In this document: positions 1 through 11,663 of the stretch, in pieces
Layout of the letters: every line of letters begins with the position of its first letter
Position numbering within the stretch: position 1 is the stretch's first letter
Position numbers and translations under genes: made by a program
Notes under the pieces: model-generated
What the model saw: only the letters and a program-made list of their open reading frames with translations
Databases searched by the model: none
What the model was told of the DNA's origin: nothing
Source of the DNA: Gigaspora rosea
Taxonomy: Eukaryota; Glomeromycota; Glomeromycetes; Diversisporales; Gigasporaceae
Reading direction: 5' to 3'
Length of the DNA: 64,000 nt
Assembly: GCA_003550325.1 (NCBI GenBank)
Contig: QKWP01000212.1
Coordinates: 108,229 to 172,228 of the forward strand

Positions 1-60
1 TTAATCAAATATGATATTAATTTAATATACATAAAAGGTTTAAACCATCCAATATAATAA

Positions 61-1970
61 CATTGTCTATCATACCTGGGCCATTGGAACCAAAGCTGTA
101 TCAGTTAAACCATTACTTGGCACCTATTATCGATCAGCTTATAGAGCTCTGGGAAGGAATAGACCTATCGGCTATGTTTGAGTCCCTATCTGGCAAGAGA
201 ATCAAATGTGCAGTAAATTGTTGCTCCAGTGACTTAACTGCAGCAAGGAAACTTTGTGGGCATATTTCGGCTAAGGCAGCATGTCATCGCTACTATAAAA
301 GAGCTAATTACGACATTTGGAACCAACCTCATTTTGGTGGCATTTCTAATATGGAGTCCTGGTTTGTAGAACGTGACCACAACCTTATCCGAAACGATGC
401 AATAAATTGGAAAAATTGCAAGACAGCTAAACGAAGAAAACAGCATCTTTCTGATACTCTTGTCAGATAGTCCGAAATCTATAGGCTTTCATACTTCAAT
501 TCTGTTAGATTCCTGGTAGTGGACCCAATGCATTGCCTCTTCCTGGGAATAGCAAAATGGATCGTAACTAGATTATAGATTGAAGGTAAAAGGTTAACTT
601 CTCAAAATTTAAAAATTATTCAGCAATTGGCAGATAAAATCGATGTGCCATCAGATATTGGTAGAATTCCTTGTAAAATCTCTACTGGTGAAGGATTTTC
701 AAGGTTCACAGCAGACCAGTGGAAGACTTTTATCCTTGTATATGCTACCACTATTTGTTGGAATCTGTTAAGTGATGCTAATAGGAAAATTCTTACTTAT
801 TTCGTCCGGGCTTGTAGCATATTGGTTTGTAGAATAATCGATGAAAGAGATTTAGAAGAAGCACACCAATATCTGATAGCCATGATAAAAATTATCGAAT
901 AAATCTATGGTTCCAAGAAAATTTCTCCAAAACTTCACCTATGCCTTCACATATCTAAATGTGCATTAGATTATGGTCCTTTAGATTCTTTTTGGTGTTT
1001 CAGTTTTGAACGGATGAATGGATTACTAGGTAAATATAATTAAAATATTAATAATTTGTTTAAAACAAAAGTTAATAATAGGCGGTTAATATTTCTATCT
1101 TATAAACAATATTAATTAAATTTTTAGGAAGCTACAAAAATAGTAATAGGAAAATTGAGCTGGAACTTATGAATATCATCCAACGAAACAGACAAATTGA
1201 CGGATTAATTAATAATAGTAATAGTGCTAATTTATCCGAAGATTTGTCTATTTTGGCTCCAAAAAAATCTTCTGGCAGTTTGGGTGATTATAAAATGTCT
1301 AATGAAGATGTAATAAATTTTCTTTCTATGTCAAGATCAGTAGAGGAAGGAATCGGCACCAGTACTGGGGCTGATTCATTTCCTGGAATCTTTCTTATAC
1401 CAAAGAAAATAAATGCATACATCTCACGAGACTTTATGGAGTTACTCGTCGAATATTATAATAATGCTTATGACACCAATATATTCGTTCTGCCCGAAGA
1501 TTTGGATTTATATGGGTCGATAGGTATATCATCTATAATAAATCAATATGGAAGAATACGAATAAGTGATGAAGTTTTCGGTTCTACATTTTCTAAAAGA
1601 TATGAAAATTTATCAAGAATTCTTGCAAAATTTGCCAATGAAGATGGAGTAACTGGGCCAGGTTCAGTTCTTTTTTGAACATTATCTTGATTATCCGGAA
1701 GAATCAACAAAGCACAGCCTTGCCTATGTTCGTTGGTATAAAAAAATACAAAATGAGAATTTAAGGTGTCATCTTAGCATCGGCAAAAAAGATGATAAGC
1801 TTTGTAATGTGGAATTATGGCATAATGATTTTTATAATATAGATCATAATTGCATAATTCTGGTACATAACATACTGGGAAAATTTGTAGCAGGAACATT
1901 TACCGTTGGTTCAAGAAAGCATCAGGATTATATGTCAGTGATCCCATTAAATAGAAAGTACAATATATAA
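61..1970 (+). pseudogene. CACTA-type (Tnp2 family) DNA transposase, decayed
   Basis: One reading frame runs from the window edge to about 1029, then splices over a good GT-AG intron at 1030-1127 (98 bp, acceptor TTTTTAG) and continues from 1128. The Tnp2 catalytic block is clear: VVDPMHCLFLGIAKWI near 520-560, then FTADQW, FVRACSILV, KLHLCLHISKCALDYGPLD and FERMNGLLGSY across the splice, followed by IELELM as in the DUF4218 region. The C-terminal part after about 1665 lies in another frame (FFEHYLD to NRKYNI, ending 1970). Three in-frame stops interrupt exon 1 (468-470, 576-578, 900-902), and a one-base shift near 1660-1675 breaks exon 2. The N-terminus lies outside the window. No ATG begins the visible part. 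The family would cut and paste CACTA elements; this copy cannot be active as read. The terminal repeats were not seen. The family call is firm; assignment to a named CACTA lineage is not attempted. Confidence 0.85.
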
Positions 1971-2149
1971 TGCATATTGTATTGTATTACATGATAATCT
2001 ATTATTATCTATATGTTAATCTACTGTATTACTACTGTATTACTACTGTATTTTTAATTTATTATAAATTATATAAATATACTGTACATTATATATATGG
2101 AAAAATCAGCTATCTGATATTTATATTATAACGAATAATCAAAAAACTT

Positions 2150-2717
2150 TTTCTGACGATCACTTGGACCAAATTTCGACAAAAGAAAACAAAAAGTTTT
2201 TTGTTGGAGTGTGGGTAGAAGTACACAGGACCTACGGTTTCTACAAAGGTTAACTATTGCTGCTATCTAGGGACTCCTTTGATATATTCGGCATGCAAGC
2301 CAAAAGCATTTTGGTACAAGATAACTGGCAGGAGGTGGCGCCTTTGTATGAAAAATTTTGGTGGAGTTATCATTTCTGCTCTGTCGACGAAATAACCTGT
2401 GACTATATAACGGGGAACAGCAAAAAAATGAGTTTTCCAACAACACTCTCCTGTAGATTTCTTACAAGTGATTCCTTTGTATCATCTTTTTCGCCTTTCT
2501 GCCTTTCTTCCAAAATTTTCGATAAAAAGTGGGGATTTGGTTTACCCCCTTCAAAGATCAGCTGTTTACTTTTTCAAATTCGGACGGACCTAGTAGAATG
2601 CAACCACGTGACATGTTTGTTTACGAATACGGTTTCGGTGCTACTCCATATGACGTGCTCAATCAATATGGTATAGAGATATTCGAGGTTGGTCGTATAG
2701 TCGGAAGAAGATATTAA
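2150..2717 (+). other. Possible degraded coding stretch, unrecognised
   Basis: The base composition is less AT-rich than the flanks and short open stretches occur in several frames. The most protein-like piece is at 2590-2717, containing RDMFVYEYGFGATPYDVL and a stop at 2715-2717. I do not recognise the family. It may be the last exon of a broken gene, since an AATAAA-like signal follows near 3205. It could equally be chance. Confidence 0.2.
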
Positions 2718-2759
2718 TTAAGGCGTAGCTTTAAAGTAGAGATATACAATAGTTGCATT

Positions 2760-3230
2760 TGTTATATAATTTTTATTCAACCTACCACGGGTTATAATAG
2801 TGTTTTCCCTTTTCTTTTTTCCATTGGTTTTTGTTTCCTTTTCGTTAGACTAGCCTTCGTGCTTTACCATGTGGTTTTTTTCTTTTTTGTTTTCCTCTTC
2901 CTTTTTTTTCTTTTTTGTTTGTTTTTTTTTTTGTATCTCTCGTTTTCATGGCTTGATATTTTTTTATATTTACCTACTCCTTATTTTGTCCTTAGTAAAT
3001 TCCTTGTTAGTTAAAGGAATATGAAGGAGAGAAGAAGCCATTATGGTGTGGCACTTAGGCTAGTTTAACATAGCTTTTAGTTTTTAGCTTGTCTTCAAAT
3101 TAGTGCGGCAGGTTGTACTTGGGCACTTTTTATAGCAGCCGGGTAATGTCAGATTTGCAAATTAGGAGTAAACAAATGTATTATGTAGCGATATACTTAG
3201 TATCTTAATAAAATACTGGCGAAACTGCCT
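2760..3230. other. Spacer with long polypyrimidine tract
   Basis: No gene seen. From about 2800 to 2950 the + strand is almost purely C and T, with T runs up to 13. The rest is ordinary AT-rich spacer ending in an AATAAA at about 3205. Confidence 0.6.
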
Positions 3231-3333
3231 AAGTGAAAAAAATAACGAATAATTGCGTCACATATTTTTCTTTAATATTTGTTCATTATGTTTTCACTAT
3301 ATTAAAATGTATAAACATATATATAGGGAATTG

Positions 3334-3922
3334 CTATTCGCACCATGGATTTTTGCTATTCGCACCATGGTTACACAAGATTTCTATTTATAGAATTTAT
3401 GCACTTGTGTTATACAAAGGCCCGGTGCATTGTTTTTGCAAAAATAATTTTTGGTTACACACTGCTAACGTTGTGTAATGTTACACAAGTCTAATTTTGG
3501 TAACCTAATCTGGGTCGGCCAGCATTAAGCTTAATGCTGGTGGTCACTACATGATAATGCCCTGGCGGGTTAGACATAATTCCGGCTCACTCTAACCCTA
3601 AATCACTGTACATATACTATTAGTTTTTAGGGTTCCTAGATTTAGGATTAGGGTGGTCCGGAATTATGTCTAACCCGCCAGGGGCATTATCATGATAGTG
3701 CTCACCAGCATTAAGCTTAATGCTGGCCGACCAGGGTTAGGTTACCAAAATTAGACTTGTGTAATATTACACTACATTAGCGGTGTGTAACCAAAAATTA
3801 TTTTTGCAAAAACAATGTACTGAGCCTTTGTGTAACATAAGTGCATATATTATTGTGAATTCTAAAAATAGAAATTCTTGTGTAACCATAGTGCGAATAG
3901 CAAAAATCCATGGTGCGAATAG
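3334..3922. mobile_element. Palindromic (foldback/MITE-like) element, 589 bp
   Basis: Nearly the whole element is one inverted repeat. The left arm begins CTATTCGCACCATGG and the right arm ends with its complement; both arms carry GTTACACAAG, the palindrome AGCATTAAGCTTAATGCT and GGCGGGTTAGACATAATTCC. The apex is near 3600-3650 and holds CTAACCCTAAA motifs. Arms are about 270 bp with scattered mismatches. It has no coding capacity; short open frames inside are by-products of the palindrome. The target duplication is not clear. Confidence 0.85.
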
Positions 3923-4019
3923 ATATATATAATATATATATTCAATATTTTGGTGCTTGTATAAACTTGATAAAATGAGTTGCTTGCTGGAAAGCATATA
4001 TGAATCATACTTAATAATT

Positions 4020-5185
4020 GGCCGGAGCGTAGCGACGGACATTTAGTATTTATGCATAGTGATATAAAAGTTACGTTTTTGATGTGGTTTGATCTAAAAA
4101 AATTACTTTTTTGATTTTTTTTATATCAATTACATAAAATTAAATCAGAACCACAATTTGGAAATTTTTTGTCCGTCCCCACGCGTATCGTGTAAAAAAA
4201 AAATCTCTGATAAAAAAAAAATCAACAAACAGACCTGCCAATTAAATAATTTTATTACTCTACACAAGTATGCGTTCTCTTTACCATTTTTTTTTTAAAA
4301 TACAGTATACTATTTCACAGATCTGAGTATTTTATATGCTTTTTTAAAACTGTTGAAATGTAAGTGACCCGAGGTTTTATATATTACTCAAATACAGCCT
4401 TTTTAAAATATATAGATCTGTAGATTATGCAAGTATGCGTTCTCTTTAACATTTTTCTCTTTAAAATATAGATAAGATCTGGTCTTTTATATGCTTTTAA
4501 AACTGTTGAAATGTAAGTGACTCGAGTTTTTATATATAGTAATTTCCAATTTATAGTACTGTGGTAATACTTTACTGATCACGCTATAATGAAAATATAT
4601 AGATCTTTTTCGCACCTAATTTAATTAACTTATATTTTGGCCTTTGTCATATAATATAGGAATATACAAACCTGTCTAAACCCTCTTTCCTTTAAATCGG
4701 AGCCAATTTAGTAAGTATTTAATAAGTATATACATGTGTTACTGGAGTGACCAAAATTATGTCAGAGTATTAGTAATTTTACTATGATCAAATTTTATCA
4801 ACGATTTTTTTGTTTGTACTTATTGCACGAATTTTTAATAAATTTACATATTCTATTGGTTGGACGCCTAAAATTTACATATTAACATAAAATATTCGAA
4901 TATAAATTTGGTTTTGAAACTTTGTAGACGTTTTGTAAAAATTTTCAAGCAATTCCTTGTCTTTTTAATGAGTTGAATCGTTTTGAAACCGATAATTTTT
5001 TAATATTACCATTATTAGTATAAGCTATAGTAAAATTATTAGCTAGACACTTATAAACAAATTAAATTTAAATAATGTATATTATATACTGTATTATTAA
5101 ATACATACAACCATTATATATTATATTAAAATAATTAATTAGTTTTATTTAAAAATTTGAATTTTAAAATATTTTCGCTCCGGCC
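4020..5185. repeat. AT-rich segment bounded by inverted GGCCGGAGCG
   Basis: A 10-bp sequence GGCCGGAGCG at 4020-4029 recurs inverted at 5176-5185. Inside are two partial direct repeats (CAAGTATGCGTTCTCTTTA at 4266 and 4432; CTGTTGAAATGTAAGTGAC at 4350 and 4503). No gene is visible. It may be an old transposon or a repeat with chance ends. Confidence 0.3.
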
Positions 5186-5299
5186 TCACAATACTACGCA
5201 TTAGCCTAGTATAGATAGACATTACCATCTTAGTATAAATATTATGAAAAATAATAAGTATGTAAAGATTGCTCTCGCCCTTAGTTCACAATCTAATAT

Positions 5300-5552
5300 A
5301 TGGGAGTAAGTCAGTAGAAAAGGGACAAATCATTTTTAATAAATTTTTTTTAATTTTTAAACTAAAATATCTTGACAACTATTTAATCAAATTTGCTAAA
5401 AATTTTTTTATTTTAATCTTGAAATTATATAGAATTAAAATAAAAAAAAATTATTAAATTTATTAAGATACTTGTTAAAATATTTAGGCTTAAAGTCAAG
5501 AAAACTTTTACTTAGAAAAAATTTGTCCCTTTTCTACTGACTCACCCCCATA
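5300..5552. mobile_element. MITE, about 253 bp
   Basis: Terminal inverted repeats of about 33 bp enclose an AT-rich interior: the left end has GTCAGTAGAAAAGGGACAAA and the right end its complement, TTTGTCCCTTTTCTACTGAC. Ends sit in TATA, consistent with a TA target duplication as in Tc1/mariner MITEs. The superfamily is inferred. Confidence 0.75.
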
Positions 5553-5604
5553 TATATTATATGAAATCATCCTTAAATAAAGACTATATACATATACATT
5601 TTCT

Positions 5605-5716
5605 TATATAATAATTGCTTAAAGCCGTAAAATACTAGTTCTTTCTTTGTATATTATTAAATATATAATAATTGCTTAAAGCCGTAAAATACTAGTTTTT
5701 TCGTTGTATATTATTA
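5605..5716. repeat. Tandem duplication, 57-bp unit x2
   Basis: Two adjacent copies share ATTGCTTAAAGCCGTAAAAT and a TTGTATATTATTAA tail, differing at only two or three positions. It is a simple local duplication in spacer DNA. Confidence 0.85.
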
Positions 5717-7200
5717 ACTGAAGAATCTTTAACTGAGAGGATCATCTGAATATCTGGATGATAAAAATTTCTATTTACGCTCATGATCTTAACGTTTCAA
5801 GTTTAATTTATTATATCGATATCGATATATACAAATATCTGATAACTGATATTTTTAGAAAAATAGCAGAAACCTCACAGATCTATCACTGATATTATAA
5901 TGCACTTTCATACAACATAAGCTAGCCGATGTTAGCCGATATTGGTCGATATCTGATTAAAATTTTCCTGATATAATAACTAAAATATCATCTAAGTTTC
6001 TTCAAAATATTGGCCTTTCCGATATCTATCTAAAATTTTCTCATAAAAAAATCAAAATATCGAACAGATTTTGGCAACATATAAACCAGTTGTTTTAGTT
6101 AACGATATTTTGTTAAACTATCGTTATGTAATATAGAAATATCGGATAGCAGATAGTCTATCTGATATTTTCATGTTCGACCTGTGTACTTTCATATAAC
6201 GCATTATGATTAACTGCAAATTCATAAAACAGATCATTATTATAGTCTGATGCAAAAAGATTTGTACCTCAAATAGCTCTGATTCAAATATTTTTTGTAC
6301 AAATTAATTATTGATTTTTTTAATTTAATATACTTATTAGGTTACTGGATTAATAAAAATAAATTATTTTGATTATTTTATTCATAAAATAAAAAAATTT
6401 ATTAATAGTAACTTTTTTTAACAATATTTACTATATAATACTATGGTAATCTATAGTAATTTATATATATGCGTATATAGTAAAAAAAATCAAATTATTT
6501 CACTTTAAAGCTTAATTTCTTCACAACTAGTAATTCAATTTTGCTCAAATTTTAACCATATTTTTATCATATGCACATTAATGCACTTGCATAGTACAAG
6601 CTCATAGAACTGCATATTGGTTGTGAAAATATATAAATATCTTTTTTTTTAAAAAATTTTTTCTATTTTTTTGAATGCAGCAAATTGTACATGCAAAATT
6701 ATTAAAATAAAACAATATTAAAACAATAAAAATAATATAATAAGTTAGATTAAAACCTATTTTATTTGATATTAAAAAATTTTTAATAATTAATCAAAAA
6801 TATAAAAACTTTTACTAAGAGTTAAAATTATGAAACTTTTTGAGGTACAAATCTTTATGCACTGGACCATAACAACGAATTCTTCCATTTGTTAAGAGTA
6901 GATAAAGGTAACCAGTTAAAGAAACATGTGTGGGTAAGAAAATTTTATTTACTCTTTTAAGAGATCTAAACAATTAATAATAATGTTGAGATTATTTAAT
7001 TTTATAACACAATAGTTGCGCCGTAGTACTATGTATATTGTTAAATATCGGTAATTATCAATGTTGAGTCTATTTAATTTTATAACATAGAGGTAGTGCC
7101 ATAGTACTATATATATCATTTAATATAGGAAATTTTTATGATTTACAAATTGATTATATAAGGTAGTGCTGGGTTACCATAGCTCTATAATATTATTCTC
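5717..7200. other. AT-rich spacer
   Basis: No gene or clear element. Around 5815-6180 the sequence is rich in GATATC-like words (several ATCGATATCGATAT and CTGATATTT copies), probably a decayed repeat. A partial direct repeat occurs at about 6980-7030 and 7062-7110 (GTTGAG...TATTTAATTTTATAACA). Confidence 0.5.
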
Positions 7201-8171
7201 TTTTATTATTATAATTTAATCTTATAAATATAATTGCCAATTACTGAATTGTGATAATAAAATACTAGTATTAGCAATATAATTGCAATAGTTTAGTACA
7301 AATAAAGGGTTGAAAATTACCAATATTTAGCTAAATATATTAAGTGTTAATAGTGCTAATAATAAAGTAATTTTTTTGTAATAAATTATTAAAATAACTA
7401 ATTTAGTATCAATAATGTATTTTTTATTGCTTATATTTGGCTAATTATTGCAAATTTGAAAATTCTAAAATTTTTGTAAAGTTTTTACCTATTCTGCTTT
7501 CTACAAATAAATATTATAAAAATTAGTAATTTATATTCTTATTTTATTTTTAAACTGGTTTATTATTTAGATAAAGAACACTTTAAAGAATTTGATAACA
7601 TATATAGATAATTAACAAGTAAAGGCTATTGGTTAATAGAACAGAAAGTTGCAAATAAAGAATTTCAAGCTGGTATATATATAAAATACAAAAATTTTAC
7701 TCTTGGTATGTTGTGATTTTTGTGATAAATATTGCTATATTTATAATGACATATGGGGTCTGTTCCTTGAAAATCAAGTTTTGATCATATGATTTACTAT
7801 GTCCCGTAAGGTCATTTTCAAGGAACAGACCCCATATATTTAAATAAGATGACTTAAAAACAATTGTACAATATCTTGAAAATATTTCATACAGTTGTGG
7901 TTCTCCAATTTTTCCTAATGAACATCTTTACAAAATATTGAAATTTTCAAATTTGCAATAATTAGCCAAATATAAGCAATAGTTAGTTTAATAATTTATT
8001 ACAAAATTACTTCATTATCAGCACTATTAACTACCTAATATATTAGTTAAATAAGGTAATTTTTAGACCTTTATTTGTACTAAACTATTGCAATTATATT
8101 GCTATATTAGCATTTTATTATCACAATAATTGGCAATTATATTTATAAGATTAAATTATAATAATAAAATA
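7201..8171. mobile_element. Element with ~270-bp inverted repeats and captured fragment
   Basis: Arms at 7201-7490 and about 7928-8171 are inverted copies, sharing AATTTAATCTTATAAATATA, AATTGCAATAGTTTAGTACA and TTTGGCTAATTATTGCAAAT. Arms this long are typical of Mutator-like non-autonomous elements. The middle has a coding-like stretch at 7570-7720 (KGYWLIEQKVANKEF) and a nested 87-bp MITE. I do not recognise the fragment. If it comes from a host gene the element would be a Pack-MULE-type carrier; that is inference. Confidence 0.65.
7751..7837. mobile_element. Nested 87-bp MITE
   Basis: Begins ATATGGGGTCTGTTCCTTGA and ends with the complement, with arms of about 27 bp and a loop of about 30 bp. 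It lies inside the longer palindromic element, so it inserted later. Confidence 0.8.
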
Positions 8172-8347
8172 CGAAAAAATACCCATTTTGGCAAAAATTT
8201 TGTATTTAATAGTGCATTATCAGCACTATTAAGTGGCTTATTTTTAGCAAATCAAAATTTTGCACTTTTTTGTAATGATCTGTTTACTTCATATATATCA
8301 AAACTGACTAATGATTTGCTCATTGAAGAAAACTACTATTCTTGTTG

Positions 8348-9242
8348 GGTGGCAATCAAATTGCCAACAATTACTTCACAGACATCAACCTACACTGACA
8401 ATCATTTTAATGACAAGCTTTTTTTACTGATACAAAATTTGCTGATACTTGATTTACTGCCAAGTTCCTTTTCACTGACAAGTTGATTTTACTAACACAC
8501 ACTTCACTGATACAGTTACATTTACCAACAAAATCAACTTACTGACAAGCTCATTTTACCGAAAATAGAATTTACTGACAAGCTTATTCTACTGACAATA
8601 CAATTCACTGACAATATGATTTGCCAACAATATAATTGCTATATAACAATACAACTCGTTGATATATAAGACCATAGCAATATAATAAACTACTAATAAT
8701 AATTGCATATTATGCAATTTATTAATAAAAATTGTACATTTTATTAATGACGATAATAATAATTATTGTCACAGCTGATGTGAAGTTATGACCTATTTTG
8801 ATTTAAAATTTTAAATTTTTCTTTGGATATTTTTTTGCATTTTTGTCTTATAGGGTTAGGATAGGGTTTGGGTGTAGATTTCATATTTATAGATATATGT
8901 GGATTTTAGCAGGGCTTATAGTTTCAAATTGAGACCCTATAACTTTAGCATCAACTAATATACTTCAGGCATCTGGTGAATTGTTTGTTAGCGAATTGTA
9001 TTGTCAGTAGAATAATCTTGTCAGTAAATTTTATTTTCAGTAAAATGGCTTGTTGGTAAGTTGATTTTGTTGGTAAAATTAACTGTCGATGAAGTGTGTG
9101 TCAGTAAAATCAACTTGTCAGTGAAAAGGAACTTGTCGGTAAATCGAGTGTTAGCAAGTTATTTGTCAGTAAAAAAGTTTGTCAGTAAAATAGTTGTCGG
9201 TGTAGTGTTATGTCTGTGAAGTGATTGTTGGCGAAATAATAG
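8348..9242. mobile_element. Foldback element with tandem-subrepeat arms, copy 1
   Basis: Each arm is about 250 bp made of degenerate 15-22 bp units built on TTTACTGACAAG; the right arm carries the complement (CTTGTCAGTAAA). Outer ends are CAACAATTACTTCACAGAC on the left and its near-complement on the right. The unique core near 8850 contains AGGGTTAGGATAGGGTTTGG and a GCAGGGCTTATAGTTTCAAA segment. Arms of short tandem units recall Foldback/Galileo elements. A short open frame at 8130-8486 overlaps it by chance. A second copy lies at 36421-37306. Confidence 0.8.
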
Positions 9243-9249
9243 GGTTTGT

Positions 9250-9565
9250 ATTATTTCGCTGACAATCACTTCACCTACATAACATTTTACCGACAAATAC
9301 TTACCGACAAGTTCATTTTACCAACAGTTTGTTTCACCGAAGTTCATTTCACCGACAAGTTTTTTTCAAAAGCACCCTAACTTTAGCCCTAATTCTACCT
9401 AATTCTACCCTGACCCTAACGACAATGACCAGAATTACTTTGTCAGTGAAATGAGCTTCGGTGAAATAAACTGTCGGTAAAATGAACGTGTCAGTGAATA
9501 ATTGTCAGTGAAATGTTATGTCGGTGAAGTGATTGTCGATTAATTGATTGCCTCCCGAAATAATA
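9250..9565. mobile_element. Foldback element with tandem-subrepeat arms, short copy
   Basis: A smaller relative of the 8348 element, placed directly next to it so the two ends form GAAATAATA / TATTATTTC. Arms are built of the same ACCGACAAG-type units; the apex near 9385-9420 holds CCCTAACTTTAGCCCTAA. The right end reads GTGAAGTGATTGTC then GGCAATC-like sequence (as complement), matching the left end of the other copies. Confidence 0.75.
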
Positions 9566-9604
9566 CGAATCAATTCTTGTCGCATCGCATTAAGGATATT
9601 GATT

Positions 9605-9747
9605 TGAAGATTTAAAGTCTAAATTTAAACCTATTTATCCACTTTATGTTTCATATGCGACTAAGAAGATGATATTATTGAGTCTTCTGAAGATTTAAAG
9701 TCTAAATTTAAAACTATTTATCCACTTTGTGTTTCATATGCGACTAA
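9605..9747. repeat. Direct repeat, 60 bp at 83-bp spacing
   Basis: TGAAGATTTAAAGTCTAAAT through GTTTCATATGCGACTAA occurs at 9605-9664 and 9688-9747 with two or three differences. Confidence 0.85.
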
Positions 9748-10230
9748 ACTAATGGTATACTCGTGCACCAATTGTATTTCAAAGCATGAGTAAAATTCGT
9801 GTTTAATGTAGATTTTAAACCTTATATGAAGTAAATTTATATGTTTCAAAGTTAAAAAACAATTAAGAATTTCAATTTTAAACAAATAATCAATACAAAT
9901 TGAACTTTATTTGAATTAAATAAAAATTTATAATTGTTTATTTTATTACGTTAGTTTAAATTACCCCGCCTACTAAATTTGAAATGTTGAAGTTAACCAA
10001 CCAATTAACTTTGAATGCCTAAATGATCGATCATTATTTGTTGACTTCATTAATTGCTCTCTATTAAAAGGTTGGTCCCTATAATAACTATATTTATATA
10101 TTAAACATTTTTAAATACTAATATATTTTTCATAAATTAAACATTTTTTAATCATGTGCTGAAAAATTATTTTCAACAATATAATTAATTTGATTGCTAT
10201 CTATAAAACAAAATTTTATTAAATTTGATA
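9748..10230. other. AT-rich spacer
   Basis: Nothing recognised between the duplicated 60-mer and the 3' end of the kinase gene. Confidence 0.5.
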
Positions 10231-11505
10231 TTAAACAATAAATTTTATATAATATATAATGTTATACAATAATGATTTACCATGAGCTTGACTAATTGAC
10301 TTAGTATGAGAAATAATTCTGCTCTTGTCTTGAACGGCGTCTGAAAAAGTAAAATTATCTAATATTAACTAATAAAATTTATTTATAAAATTTCTATTAT
10401 TTACCATAATAACTTTTAGTAGAAGAAATAAAAATGCTTTTATCAAATTCAGAATATGTTTTCAATTTTGTGTTTTTAATATTTTTTAGTATTGTATCTG
10501 ATTCATATAATTCGGACATAATTTTCTCATTATTTTGCAATTCTGTAAAAGTTTATAAATTTTTGCTGCCGATGGACGTTTTTCAGGCTCTCTCTTCCAA
10601 CATTCCTCCATTAAATTTATATAGCACCGTGGAGCATTTTCAATAATATATGGTCTCAAATCTTCATAACATATTTGGAACTGAAGCTGTGTCTTGTGAT
10701 TCTGATTATATGACACCGGTTTTCCGTATAGAATTTCCCACATAATTATACTAAATGAATAAATATCGGATGCTGTTGAATAATGTTTATTTTCCAGAAC
10801 TTCTGGAGCAATATATGGTAAAATCCCATATACTCCATTAGATTCTTTTTTTAATTCTATATTAGCTGTTATTGAAAGACCCAAATCTGCAATATAAGCG
10901 TTATGCAAGTCATTTTGTAGTATATTTCCACTATGCAAATCTCGGTGAATAAGATTTTGAGCGTGAATTATCTGAAGATCAGTGACAATGCATTGTAAAA
11001 GATTTAACTTGTATTTCCAATCTAGTTGTACTATGTAATGTAAATTTTTACGTAACGATCCCATCGAAGCATATTCCATGACAAGAATATAATCTTCAGA
11101 GGAAATCTCTTTTGATATACCAAAACACTTTAAAAAAGTTGGATTACTGAGACCAATCTCACAATATGCCTTTAACTTGTTAATAAAAGAAAAATGCATT
11201 TAATTAATATAGTAATGAACAAATCATTAATGAATTAATAAGAATTTTAAATCTTACTTCTCTTATGAATTCATAGTGATGATGTTTTGATCCATGGATT
11301 AATTTAATTGCAACAGGCTTTAATGAATTTTTATTTTGATCAAACCATTTTGCACGAAATACAGTCGCGAAACCACCCTTTCCGATTTGTTTAATGTCTT
11401 CAAATTCACTAAAAGGGATCCATAACAAAGGATACTTGTTTTCGACCAATATTTGTTTTAAATCTTAATCAATATCAGAGTTTTTATGCACCCATTCATT
11501 TGTTG
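10231..11505 (-). pseudogene. TKL-type protein kinase domain (C-terminal to Sel1 array)
   Basis: Serine/threonine-type kinase of the large Glomeromycotina TKL family. The first lobe is at about 11449-11258: IGKGGFATVF (glycine loop) and VAIKLIHGS (lysine). A GT-AG intron at 11176-11257 joins FIRE to LKAYCEIGLSNPTF. The second lobe has LIHRDLHSGNILQND, IADLGLS (DLG for DFG), YIAPEVL and KRPSAAKIYKLL, so all catalytic residues are present. Upstream, NEWVHKNSDID runs in frame into DLKQILVENK across one TAA (11465-11467, likely GAA to TAA). A one-base shift near 10538 separates the domain from its tail (SELYESDTILKNI), which splices over 10341-10404 and stops at 10231. The same transcript direction and two plausible short introns link it to the Sel1 array upstream. 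As read it is broken once before and once after the domain; sequencing error is possible. Confidence 0.75.
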
Positions 11506-11570
11506 CTAATCGATGAATAAAGTTTCAGTTAATTGTAAATTATCTTACCATTTTAATTGAATCAAATTAC

Positions 11571-11590
11571 CTGATGCTAGTTCGTTCTCT
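11571..11590 (-). other. Candidate 20-nt exon joining Sel1 array to kinase
   Basis: The array frame reaches WYQ at 11668, where GTAAATAAAT could be a donor (stop TAA follows otherwise). TTAG at 11591-11594 precedes a 20-nt stretch coding ENELAS, then GTAATTTG and a second acceptor GATTAG before ATNEWVHK at 11505. All phases fit (K completed by one base, A by two). This is predicted from sequence only; the exon is unusually short. Confidence 0.45.
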
Positions 11591-11663
11591 CTAATTAGTA
11601 AAATATATTAAAATAGATGAATTTACTAGCAAATTATACGCAATAAAAAAAGAAATAATTTAT

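Noticed and set aside
3233-4042. Two similar small proteins (81 and 91 residues) on opposite strands
   Set aside because: They share a sequence only because they are the two arms of one palindromic element.
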